Shown: one piece after another, positions 49,301 through 61,300 of the stretch
Layout of the letters: each line of letters begins with the position of its first letter
How positions within the stretch are numbered: the first letter of the stretch is position 1
Notes under the pieces: generated by a model
What the model was told of the DNA's origin: nothing
What the model saw: the letters and a program-made list of their open reading frames with translations, nothing else
Database searches by the model: none
Source of the DNA: Paratrimastix pyriformis
Taxonomy: Eukaryota; Preaxostyla; Paratrimastigidae
Reading direction: 5' to 3'
Length of the DNA stretch: 64,000 nucleotides
NCBI GenBank assembly: GCA_027972325.1
Contig: JAPMOS010000007.1
Span: 744,501-808,500, forward strand
Position numbers and translations under genes: made by a program

Positions 49301-52300
49301 CCCCACCCAGCGCGGCACAGCACGGACCAGCTTGTTCTCGTCCATCTCGTACTGCTTGCCGTCGATCATGAAGTGCAGCTGGAGCAGGAAGGGGAACTGG
49401 TCCCGGAGCAGCTCCATCTCGGGCGGGCCCCGCAGGAACCACCGGACCAGCTGGTAGAAGGTGGCCAGCTTGAAGAAGTCCCGCAGGTAGTGCTGCCAAA
49501 GGGGTGGTGGTGGTGGGGTGGTGGTGGGGTGGTGGGGGGTGGATATATGAACATCGCCATTTCTGTCTGATTGCTTCCGTCAGAAGCAGGGGAGGGCGGG
49601 GGAAGGGGAGGACTATAGGGGGTGATACCGACCAGGTTCTGGTCGTCCTTGCCCACGTCGACATCGCCCACGATGTACTTGACCGAGTTGCGCAGCATGC
49701 CCCGCAGGATGGCGTACACCTGGCCGAAGGCCTCCTCGTCCACCTCGTGGTCAGCCTCCACGCCGTACTGGGGGGGGCGGGTGGATGTGCCGGGGTGAGT
49801 CAGATCTCCCCCCAGGCGACCCCTTTCCACCCTTCAGCACACCAGCAGCACCAGCACCCAAAGCCCTGCTCGTGCACACAGCAACGTCGGGCGCCGCCGA
49901 CAGACCTCGGGGTCCTTCTTCTCGGGGGCGGGCGAGGGGGCGGCCGGGGGCGCGGCCCCCTTGTCGGCCAGCTCGGCCTCGAAGGAGCTGAAGAAATCGC
50001 CGAACATGGCGTCCGCCACGGGGTCCGAGGCCCCGTACGAGGCCAGGGGGCCCTCCAGGAGGGGCGTCTCGGTCGGGGGCGGGGGCGGCGGGGTGCTCGG
50101 GGCGGGGCGGCCAGGGTTGGGGTGGGCGGCGGGGCGGGCCGGGTCGAGGGGATCAGGCTGTGCACCAGCAGCCCGGCCGCCTCGCGGATCTGCCCGAGGA
50201 GGCGGGGGGGGGATCTGGCCGTGAGCGAGGCGGCGAGGGTGGGGTGGGGGTGGGTGTCAGTGGCGGGTGGGGGCAGCAGCGGGGCAGCAGGGGGGGCGGG
50301 GGCAGCGGGGGCAGCGGGGGCAGCAGCGGGGGCAGCAGCGGGGGGCAGCAGCGGGGGGCAGCAGCGGGGGGCAGCAGCGGGGGCAGCGGGACGGACGACG
50401 GCGCTCTTGGCGAAGATGGTCAGCTCGAGCCACTCGGCGTGGCCCTGGATGAGCAGGGTCCGCACTGGCGTGGCCCCGGGCCATCTCGGCCAGGTGGCGC
50501 AGGCACACGCTGGTGGCGAACTTGTACTTGATGTTGGACTTGATCGCCTGTGGAAAGCGTGGTGCGGGGCAGGGTGAGTGTGTGTGTGTGTGCATGTGTG
50601 AGGGTGGCGAACTTGTACTTGATGTTGGACTTGGAGCGTGCGGCAGGGTGAGTGTGCGGGGAATTGATGTGGACGTGATCACCACGAGTGTAGGCGGTTG
50701 CGTCCTTCCTTGCCCCCACCCCCACTTCCCAAGAGCCAATCTAGTCGGGGTGGTGGCTGTGACCGCGGAGCTGCGCGGGCGGTGCGCGGACCATCAGGTA
50801 GGCGGCCAGGGCCACCTCGAGCCGCTTGTCGGCCTCACAGCCGTCCTGCATGGTGGCCAGGGTCGACCACATGTCCAGGTAGGGCTTCAGGCACGGGTAG
50901 TCGGTCGTGTCGACATACTGCATCAGCTGGCCAATGAAATGCTGTTGTGTTGTTGTTGTTGTTGTGATATGTGTTGGGCAGAAGCAGAGAGAAGGGCGAT
51001 GATGAGCGGGGTTTTTTTCGTGCGCAGGCGAGGCGAGTGAATTGCGTGGCGAGGGGGGGGCGACGGCGCGCGGCTCTCACCAGGCACGGGGAGTCGAGAG
51101 GAAGAGAGAGGGTGGGACGGACGGTGGTGGTCTCGGGGTTGCCCCAGCAGATGTTCTGTGCGATGCGGCACAGCCAGGTCGTGGAGGGCTGGTCCTTGGC
51201 CAGGGCCATCAGCCAGTCCGTCTCGCTCGTGAAGAGCTGGTGGTGTGCGACACCAGGGGGACGGGTGGCGGTGGAAGAGGCAGGCAGATGAAGAGGGGTG
51301 GGTGCGCAGATGTGGGCACCGGAATGCAGCAGCAATCAATCCCTCACCAAAAACCAACACCAACACGCTCCCTTCCTCCCCTCCCCTCCCCTCCTTCCCC
51401 CCTCCCCTCCCTCCCAAATGTCCGAGGGGTGTGTGCCTGGGAGGCACGCAGACCAATTCAACCTCGGGCGGCAGCTGGTGGCGCTCCGGGTAGGCGGCGG
51501 CGGCGGGGCAGGGCTGGTCGGCAATGGTGTTCCACCGGGCCCCGGCCACGATATGCGAGAGGCACTCGACCAGGCCCTCCAGCCGCGGCTTGGTGGTCTG
51601 CCCAAGACGGGGTGGGTGCAATAAAAAAGCAGCGATGAGGGAGGATGTATGCGGCGGCTTGGTGGTCTGCCCAAAGCACAAACAGCGAGCGAGTGGCCAA
51701 GCGGTTGTGTGGTGGTGCAAAAAAAAAGGAAAATGCGACGAGACGAGCGGACTCCGAAGATCTGTGCCGTGCCGTGCGGGATGTGTCGTCGTCTGGCAAA
51801 AAGCAGGCCAAGCGGTTGTGTGGTGCAAAAAAAGAAAAATGCGATGGTGAGCGCACACTGAGATTTGTGTCTGTGTCGCGCCGTGCGGTGCGAATGGTTT
51901 GCAGACGGCGGGATGAAGCGAGCGGTCGGGTTGTGTTGTGGTGGTGCTTGAGGAGGGTGTTGCGGGGGGGAGGAGGGGTGTGCCCACCTTGTCGCCCATC
52001 TTGAGTTTCTTGACCAGCTTGGCCCCGACCACCTCGCGGCTGTAGGGGAACTTGGAGGTGTCCGCCTGGAAGAAGTCGATCAGCTTCTGGACCACCTCCC
52101 GGGACACCAGCATCTGACACTCCTGGACGCCCATCCGGGCGAAGTGGGCCAGCAGCCGGAAGAGGTGCTCCACGTTGCGCCAGTAGAACTGGCCCCCGGG
52201 GACCAGGTTGATGGCACGGTCCATGACCCGGAGCACGATCGACGCGGGGCGGGTCTTGGTCGGCTGGAGGGGTGAGGGGTGGGGTGGGGTGGGGTGGGGG

Positions 52301-55300
52301 ATGAGGAGAGGTGAGGTGGGCGGCATGAGGAGAGGTCGGCAGTGCGTAAGGCAACATGGCGTCTGTGGGTTTTTGAAAGCCGAGGCGGGAGGGGCATGGG
52401 GAGGGGGCACAGCGTCCGGACGTCGGTCGCGTCGGGCTCAGATTCGAAGAAGTGGGCGGCCTCGTGGGGCTTGGCCAGCTCGAAGCAGCTCGTGACCAGC
52501 TGCAGGAAGCACTGCCGCGCCTCGGGCAGCGAGCACTGCAGCAGGAAGGCCTTCAGCCAGGGCACGTGGCCGTTGTCGTCCTCCGGCTGGCCGGCCAGGG
52601 TCTCCAGGAACCACCGGCAGGCGGGCCGGTGGGTGGCGAACATGGCCTGGAGCCGGTCGCACCACTTGGCCAGGATGCGCTTCTCCTTGGCGTGGGCGTA
52701 GGTGTCCAGGACGAAGTAGGTGCACAGGCGGACGTGGCGGCCGGTCGGGGAGTGATCGTCCAGGGGGCGCCACTCTGCGCGGGGGGGGGGGGGGGGGGGT
52801 CATGCTGCTGTCGCGTGCGTTGCGTGCGTGCGGGGGGTGGCCGTGTCGCGTGTTGCGTGTTGTGAGAGTAAGTAATCACGGACCGTCGCAGGGCTCGACG
52901 GGCACAATCTCGGCCATCTTCCACATCCACTCGAAGTACTCCTCCTCGTAGAGGTGCTTCTCGTGGGCGAACCGGGTGTTCTCCTGCCAGACGTGCTCGT
53001 AGACCTCGGCCGGCACCAGCCGGGCCTGCTCGGGGGCGGGCAGCGGGGGCTGGGTCAGGTCGAAGGGCCGCACGGGCTGCGGTTCGGGGATGGGCGGCGG
53101 GGTTGGGGCGGCCGGGGCCGGGGCGGCCGGGGCCCCGTCGGCGGCCGGCGGGGTGATGGCGGCGCCGGTGGATTCCAGGGCCATCATCTTCTCCTTCTCG
53201 TCGGCCTTGTCCTCCTTGGCGGCCGGCGCGGGGGTGACCGAGGCGCTGGTCAGGGCCGGGGTGACCGAGGCGGCGGGCGTGGGGGCCGGGGCCGGCGGCA
53301 GGCTGACGGGGATGGGCTGGACACGGTCGTAGACCAGCATGTAGGCCGAGTTGGGCTTGAGCTGGCTCGAGTTGTAGTAGCACTGCCGGGTCGCGTCCCA
53401 CCGGGAGACCGTCTCCTTGCCGCCGAAGCAGGCGGCCGGGATTTGCTGGCGGTGGGTGGGCGGTGGGTGGGCGTGGCGTGGGAAGGTGAGAGACGGAAAG
53501 GAACAAAAGGGCAGCAGCAGCAGTAGTAGTAGGAACATGAAGGCTCAGCTATCCGTTCGTGAAGATCATCTCGGGGGGCGTCAGCAAGGGGGGAAAGGAG
53601 CGGAGCGAAGGGGGGGGTGGAGGGTGTGGGGAAAGGGAGCGAAACGCCGCGGGAACGCACAAGGGAGCGCGTGATCAGCGAACCCATCGCGGGGAGACCT
53701 CATCGTTGCCTTCAATCTACTTCGACCCAAGGGCCGGGGGCGGGGCGGGGCGGAGCAACGGGGTAACCGCAACGGACCGATTCGGTGAGCTCCTCGACCT
53801 GGCTGTCGTTGAAGTGGATCCAGCGGTGGGGCGCCTGCCGCTCGCGGATGAAGCTGTAGTAGTGGCCCGACTCGGCCGTGCCCGTGTGGACCATGATCCC
53901 CGACAGGCGGAACTTGTAGTAGGCGGGGTCGCGCAGGGGGGGCAGCTGTTCGGCCTCCTTGTCGGCTGCGGGGGGGCAGGTGCAGGGGCAGAGGAAAGCA
54001 GGGTGCCGGTGAGCAGATGGTTCGAGGCTGTGCAGCGGCGGCGGCGGAGGGTGGGGTGGGGGCGTCGGGTTCGGACCCTGGTGGTCATCGGCCGGGGGGC
54101 TGGGCCTGGCGCCCGCCTCGCCTCCTGCAGCGGCCGCCGCGGCCGCCGCCGCGGTCTCGCGCTGCTTCTTGCGCTCGTTGAAGTCCCGCTGGGCCAGACC
54201 CTGCACAGACACACAGACACACACACACATCCCGGGGGGTGATGGAGGACGAAGGGGGGGACACGGTGTCAGTGTCAGGCTCAAACTCCTTTGGGGGTGT
54301 GATGAGCCGGGGGTGGGGGCCGGGTGTGGGGAGATTGGCAGGGGGCGGATGGGCGCAGGCGAGGCGAAGGCGAGGGGCGGACCTCCTTGGTGTAGGGCAG
54401 CAGGTCCAGCTCGAAGGGGAACTCACAGCTGTCGTTCAGCTTGAACTTGCGCATCGAGTCGAAGTCGAACTCGAACCGCTTCAGGTGGACCAGCAGGGTG
54501 TTGGGCAGGTCCTGGATGCAAACCCGGCGCAGGGTGTCCACCTTCTTGGTGCACTTGTCGCAGAAGTACTTGTTGTCGCCCTCCAGCATCTCGCCCTGCA
54601 CCGAGGATTCTGGGGGTGGGGTGGGGAGCAGGGGTGGGGGGATGAGGCGCGGGGCCGGAGGAAGGCGGCGGACTGGGGATCATGGCCACGGCATCCCCCA
54701 CCTTTCACACTGCCCGCCCACCCACCAGGCAAGCCACCAGGCAAGCCACCAGGCAAGCCACCAGGCAAGCCACCAGGCAATCCGCCAGGCAACCCACAGC
54801 GGACGGACCGAGGGACTCGACAATGTTCTTCTTGCCCTTGATCTCCAGGGTCAGCTGGTAGAAGGGCTCCTCCCGCTCGGAGCAGTGCCGCTCGGGGCAG
54901 ATGAGCTGCTGGCAGTAGGCCCCGGCGAACATGCCCTTGATCAGGTTGGGCTGCTGGTTGCGGGCCAGGATGCCCTCGAGCAGGTCAAACAGCTTCCCGC
55001 AGAACTCGTCCACGTCGACTTGCATCGAGGTGTTCATGGGCCGGCCGTCCGGGTCCCGGATCGACTGGGTGAAGGGCTGGGGGGTGGTGGGGGATGGGTG
55101 GAGAAGAAGCGGATCGAATGGATGAAGGGTACGGGGTGGTGGGGTGGTAGATCGGGTGGGATGGGGGGTGGGATGGGGCTGTTGTGCCGACCGTGGTGTC
55201 GTGGTACTTGCGGTTGCTCTCCTGCAGGTTGGCGAAGAGCACCTGGAGCTGGTGCCACAGCGAGTCCTCGACGGCCGTCAGGGAGGCCCCCTGGGGCAGG

Positions 55301-58300
55301 GCCGCGTTCTTGTCGAGGGCCGTCAGGTGCCGCGCCAGGGCCGCCGAGTACTCGGCCTGCTGGTCGCGAACCGAGAAGACCTGCGCGGAAAAGAGGGGGA
55401 GCGAGCCACCGGCCCCGGGGGAAGGTAACAGCCGTGAGTGCGGGTCCGGGGACATGCAACACATGGTGTGTGTGGTGGTGGTGGGTGGTGGCAGGTGGGA
55501 GGGTGTGATGTAGCAGGTGGCCCCCAGGTTGCGCAGGCCCACGTAGCCGATGGGGGCCCGGTCGTTGAGGGTGGGCAGGTGGTAGTACGTGCCAATGTGC
55601 CGGTGGGTCTCTGCGGTTGCGGGTGCGGGGTGCGTCGGGTCAAGCGGGAATTGGGACGAGGCGCCATGATGCGCGGCGCGTGGGGGGTGCGAAATATGTG
55701 CTTGCTGGGTGTGGGCGTTGGGGGATATGGCGCGGGCGGGCGGGCGGGGACGGACCCTCCTCCTGCTGGGCTGCGGCCATGGCCAGCAGCTCGGCGGCGT
55801 TCTCGGGGCACTGGGTGGCCAGGGTGGCCAGCAGCCCGAAGGCGGCCGCGCGGCTCTTGCGGGACTTGCACTTGGGCGGGGCCAGGGGCCCGTGGTTCTC
55901 CTTGGTGGGCCGGTCGAAGAGGAACTCGTGGAAGAGCCGGCCCACGAGGGCGCCCCTGTGCGGCGGGTGGGGGGGGGGGGGGGGGGGGGGGGGGTGGATG
56001 GGCGCGAATGAGGAGGGCAGGGGGGGACAGGTGGATACTCGCGGAGGCGAGCGACCGGAGGATGCAGCGGGGGGATTAGGGGAGGGGTGTGTGTGAGGGG
56101 GAGCGGGATGGGAGGCGGACTTTGAGGCGAGCCCCACGTGGGGCTTGAGGTCGGGCCGGTAGGGCAGCACGGCCGCCAGCAGGCCGAGGAGCCCGCTCAG
56201 CACCTGGTCCTCCTTCTCGCTCCCGTAGGCCTCGACCATCTCGCGGGCCTGCAGCATCATGACCACCTGCTGCACGGTCCCGTCGGCCGGCAGGGCCCGG
56301 GCGAGCACCTCGCGCTGGAAGGCGGTCCGGGCCTCGGGCGGGGCCACCTCGCCGGCCTCCTTGATGGCCGTCAGCTCGTCGGCCCAGATCTGGCCGAGCA
56401 GCTTGAAGTAGGCGTAGGCCGTGTCGGGGGTGCTGGTGATGGTGGGCAGGAAGCCCTGCAGCAGCCGGAGCAGGGTCGACAGGGGGTACTGGCCGACCGC
56501 GGGCAGGACGGCGTCGGCCGTCGAGAACCGGGCCAGGTGGTAGAGGAAGGAGAACCCATGCAGCCGGACGTCCTGGTTGGGGCACAGCAGCAGCAGGGCC
56601 CGGACCCACTCGGCCAGGGCCGGGCTGTGCATCAGCTGGGCCAGCAGGGCCGGATCGGCGCACAGGGCGCAGAGCAGGTTGAGGGAGCGCTCCGCGGCGA
56701 TGGTCGCGTCGCGGCTCAGGACGCCCCGGCTCTCGGCCAGGCTGGCCGAGACGGTGGACACCTCGACGGGGCTCGCGGCCCCGAAGGGCACCACCGCCAC
56801 CGTGGGCAGGGCGCTGCCGCGGGGCTGGCCGACGGCGAGCGACCACACATTGGCCGCCAGCCGGTCGACGAGGTCGGCGGGGCTGGTGCCCGGGGGCAGG
56901 TTGGCCTGCAGCACCCCGGAGCGCAGGGGCTCGGCCAGGGGCTTGGCGGCAAAGGTGCACCCGGGGGCGAGCACGAAGTAGTTGATTAGCTTGAGCAGGG
57001 TGGCCAGGCAGTAGTTGCGCCGGGTGCCGCCGTTGGACGGGTCGAAGAAGTCGGCCGTCAGCAGGATGTGCAGCAGGTGACGCAGGCCGCCCGCCTGCAG
57101 GAAGTGTTCGCACCACTGCTGCTGGTGGGCCACCACGGCCGGGTCGGATTGCTGGGGGGGGGGGGGGGGGGGGGGGGGGGGCGTCGGGCAAGGTTAGGAG
57201 TTGAGCGAAGGGCGGAGGGCGGAGAGGGGGCGACCGGATGACCTGATCTGGTCGTCGGGCACCAGGGTGTCGACCACCTGCAGGGCGTACGTCAGCCGGA
57301 AGATGCTGCGATGGTCGAGGATCTCGTTCCAGTCGGCCACCTGGGTCTGGTCGGGGGTGGGGAGGGCGAGGTGTCAGGTGTCAGGTGTCAGGTGTCAGGT
57401 GTCAGGTGTCAGGTGTCAGGTGTCAGGTGTCAGGTGTCAGGTGTCAGGTGTCAGGTGTCAGGTGTCAGGTGTCAGGTGTCAGGTGTCAGGTGTCAGGTGT
57501 CAGGTGTCAGGTGTCAGGTGTCAGGTGTCAGGTGTGTGTGTGTGTGTGTCGAGTAAAGAAGGAACGAAGTAACGGGAAAATAAAACCAAGAGAGGTAGAA
57601 GAGACACGAATGTCACCGGGCGAAGGAATCCCCTGTGGAGGGCGTTTGATAGGCTCGTTAGAGAGGACGGACCTGCCGTCGGCGTAATGGTGTGTGTGTG
57701 TGGGGGCAAGGGGCAAGGGCAAGGGCAAGGGCAAGGGGCAAGGGCAAGGGCAAGGGCAAGGGCAAGGGCAAGGGCAAGGGCAAGGGCAAGGGCAAGGGCA
57801 AGGGCAAGGGCAAGGGCAAGGGCAAGGGGACCTGGATGTTCTCAATGGTGTGCAGCATCTTGGTGTTTGTCGGCATCCGCATGAGCAGCTCCCAGGCCTT
57901 CTGGGCGAAGGACGAGCCCAGGTTGAGCAGCCCGAAGAGCTGGTCGAAGTAGTGCTGCGCGTCGAGGATGCTGTTGGGGTAGTACAGGGACTCCTCGTCC
58001 GGGATCGGGGTCGGGGCGGGGTCCCGCGCGGGCGCGACGGCTGAGGCGGGCAGGGTCTTCTGCGGGGCGGGGGGGCAACGCGGGGAGCATGGTTGAGTCT
58101 CCACCCCCATGACATGACGCCGCCTCCCACACAGATCAACAGTGGGGGGGGGAGGGGGGGCCGGACCGGGTCCCGCCGGAATGCATTCAGGATGCTGCGC
58201 TCCTTCAGGTGGAGCTCCTCGATGGTCCGCGTGCCGTCGGCCAGCTCGGTCGAGCCCCAGTTGAGCCGGATCAGCTCGGGGGCCACCTTGGAGGCGTCGG

Positions 58301-61300
58301 CCAGGGCCTTCTTGATGGCCGTCACCGTGTCGCGGGTGTTCATGACCAGGGGGAAGTCGGCCAGCTGGTAGAAGCGCACCGTCAGGGTGATGGCGTCCCC
58401 GCGGCCGTGCTTGCGCAGGGCGGCGCGGCGGTCGGGGGTCAGCGAGGCCTCGAAGTCCTCCATGAAGGTCTGGAGGAGGAGGAGGGGATGCAGACCAAGG
58501 GAGGAAAGGGCAATCGAAAAAAAAAAAAAACGAAGTCAGTTGGAGTCCGGTTCTCACATACATCCCCCCCATCCCACAAGGCAAACACAAAGGGGGGTCG
58601 GCGGGCGGGGGGACAGGCAGGGGGGTGGAGGGGGGACCTTCAGCAGGTCGACGCACCGCTCGATGCGCAGCTCGACCGCGGCCCGTGCGGGGGCCTCGGG
58701 GCCCGTGGCCTGCAGCCGCTGGGCGCCCTCGGCGAGCTCCTTCATGACCCGGTCGATGAACCGGACCCGCATCTCGCCCACCTGGGCCTTCATCTCCGGG
58801 GTGAACTGCCCCAGACAGCGAGAGGGGAGACGAAGACACGAAGGGTGGTGAGGGGAGGGTGTGCGCCGCCTGCGTGGGTGGGCGCGTCCCCTTGTGGATC
58901 GGGAACAGAGGGATCTTGGGATCAAACGCGTGGTGGCTGGGGGGGACGGGAGGGGCGGATGGAAAAAGAAGGGTAGCGACTGGAGGTGGCAAGGAGCGGG
59001 ACGGGCGACGGTGTGGAAGCGGGTGGGTGGCTGACTGGGGCAGATGGGGAGGAGGGGGCAAGGGCAAGGAGCGGGACGGACGACGGTGTGCAGCTGAATG
59101 AGCAGCTCGCGCGCCTTGGCGGCGACGGGCGCCTCGGAGCCGAGCACCATGTTCCAGATGAAGTTGACCCCCAGCAGGTCCTCGCCGGCCACCTGGTAGA
59201 TCGTCGGCGGGGCGGGGGATGTCACGTACGACCTGCCAGCGGGGGGAGTGGAGAGGCGGTGGGTGAGAACGACAACCACAAACTGAAGCAGCAGAGCATC
59301 CAAGCATCCAAGCATCCAAGCGCCCAAGCATCCACAGCATCCACAGCATCCACAGCATCCACAGCATCCACAGCATCCAGCAGCATCCAGCAGCAGGGAG
59401 CGGCGGCGGAGGGACGGACGTGGTGGCGGGGGCGGGCGGGATGAAGGCCCGCAGGGCGCCCCGGGTCTGGTTGAGCAGCCGGAAGCAGTACTGGCAGAAC
59501 CCGAAGGCCGACTCGGTGATGCGCTCCGGGGGCAGCGTGCCGAACTTGTCCACAAACAGGTCCTGGGCCGCGTTCTCGGCAAGGTGCTGCGGCGGGGCGG
59601 GGCGGGGCGGCGGTGGGAGCGGAGGGTGTGTGTGAGCGAAAGCACGTGGGAAGTTTGTCGTCCCGCCCGAAAAGTCGTTCCAAACTCCGAACCCATCAGG
59701 CATCCGCCTGCCTGCCCCGTCCGCCCCCGTCCGCCCCATCCCCCCGCACGGACCACCTTCGACCCGGCCTGCAGGATCTTCTCAAACCAGCCCAGGGTGC
59801 CCCGCTGCTCGTCGTTGGTGAAGGCCCCCAGCACGCAGAGGTCCCAGAGGGCCTCCATATGGCCCGAGGTGAGCACGGCCTCGCTGTTGAGCAGGAAGTA
59901 CTCCATGAAGTCGAGCCGAGTCGAGATCTGCATCCCGTGGGCCACGTGGCCCGCGATCAGCTGCTTCTGGATCTTCTCGGGGGTCCGTCAGCTGGGGGGG
60001 GGGGGGGGGGGGGGGGGGGGGATGAAGGGAGAGGGTGGGAGGAATGAGTCGGGGCGCGCAAACAGGCAGTGCGCGTGCGTAGCGTACCCACCCCGTTGCT
60101 CCGTGATCGGTTCCGGTGGCACCCACACCTCCCACCACTCCCACACACACACACCTTGTCGTCCCTCCCCGTCCACTGCCCTGCCACCCACCACCCCGGG
60201 GGGGGGGGGGGGGGGGGGGAGGGGGGGAGGGAGGGGGCCAGACCTGCATCTTTGCCTTGAGCTCGGCAGCGGCGGCCTTGTAGTGGCGCAGGTCGTCGAT
60301 GAAGAGGTCCACCACGTGGTACTTGGTCTCGAGCTCGTTGAGCACCGTCCGCTGGGGTCCGCGGGCCGCTTGGTGTAGCCCAGGGCGCCCGTCTGCAGGG
60401 CACCCGAGGCGATGCTCTGGGGAGGGGGGGAGGGGGGGAGGGGGAGGGGGGAGGGGAGTGTGAGGCCAGGGGGGAAAATGAACCATACCATCAATGCCGG
60501 TGGGCAGGGTCAAAGCGAGAGGCGGGGTGGTGGAGACGGTGCCCGGTGCCGTGGAGGCGAGGTGACCGCGAAACGGACCGGCCATCCGGTGGAGCAGCCG
60601 CAGCAAGGGAGCCACGGTCTGGTGGGCCCGCAGCCCCTCGATGCACCGCGCCATGAACTCGGCCCGGTGCGGGTGCAGCGGCGTCTGGGCGAAGAGCTCG
60701 GCCAGCGCGCCCAGGGCCGTGTTGAAGACCTCGTAGGACACCGGGCAGGCGTCCTGGACCAGGTCCCACAGGATGGGCACCCCGTACAGCTTGGGCTTGG
60801 CGGGGCCCTTCTTCTTGGCCGCGTCGAAGGAGCCCTTGAGCAGAGCCTGGCTGGTGACGGCCTTCAGGAGGCGCACCATGGGGGCGGTCATCTCCTCCAG
60901 GGGAACCTGACCACCGACATGACCAAGAGACGAGGCGTGAACCCCCAAACAACACACAACCCGCGTGCAGTCCGACCCTTCCCCCAGACACACGCATCCA
61001 CCCACTCACGGGCGGGCGGGGTCGGCGGACGAGACCTGGGCGATGTGCTCGAAGAGGCGCTCGCACTCGGGGAGCTGCAGCCAGGAGGCCATCTCGGCCA
61101 GCTGGGTCACGGTCTGCTGGACGACCGTCTCGTGCTTGCCCACGCAGTTGCCCCACATCAGGTCGACGTCGGCCGGGGTCAGGGCGTTGGCCTTGACCAG
61201 GAACCGCACCACGTCGTTGGACTTGGCCAGGATGGCCGTGTGGACGTTCTCCCCGAAGCAGAGCTCCAGCACGCGCTGCTCGCGGAGCCACTTGACCAGC

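Noticed and set aside
57370-57535. Regular direct repeats resembling a CRISPR array
   Set aside because: Seven-base units are contiguous with no spacers, and the host is eukaryotic. It is a minisatellite.
57658-59739. A 693-residue minus-strand open frame as a single exon
   Set aside because: It reads through several introns of the USP34-like gene; family-like segments switch frame at GT-AG sites, and the rest is Pro/Ser/Leu repeat.
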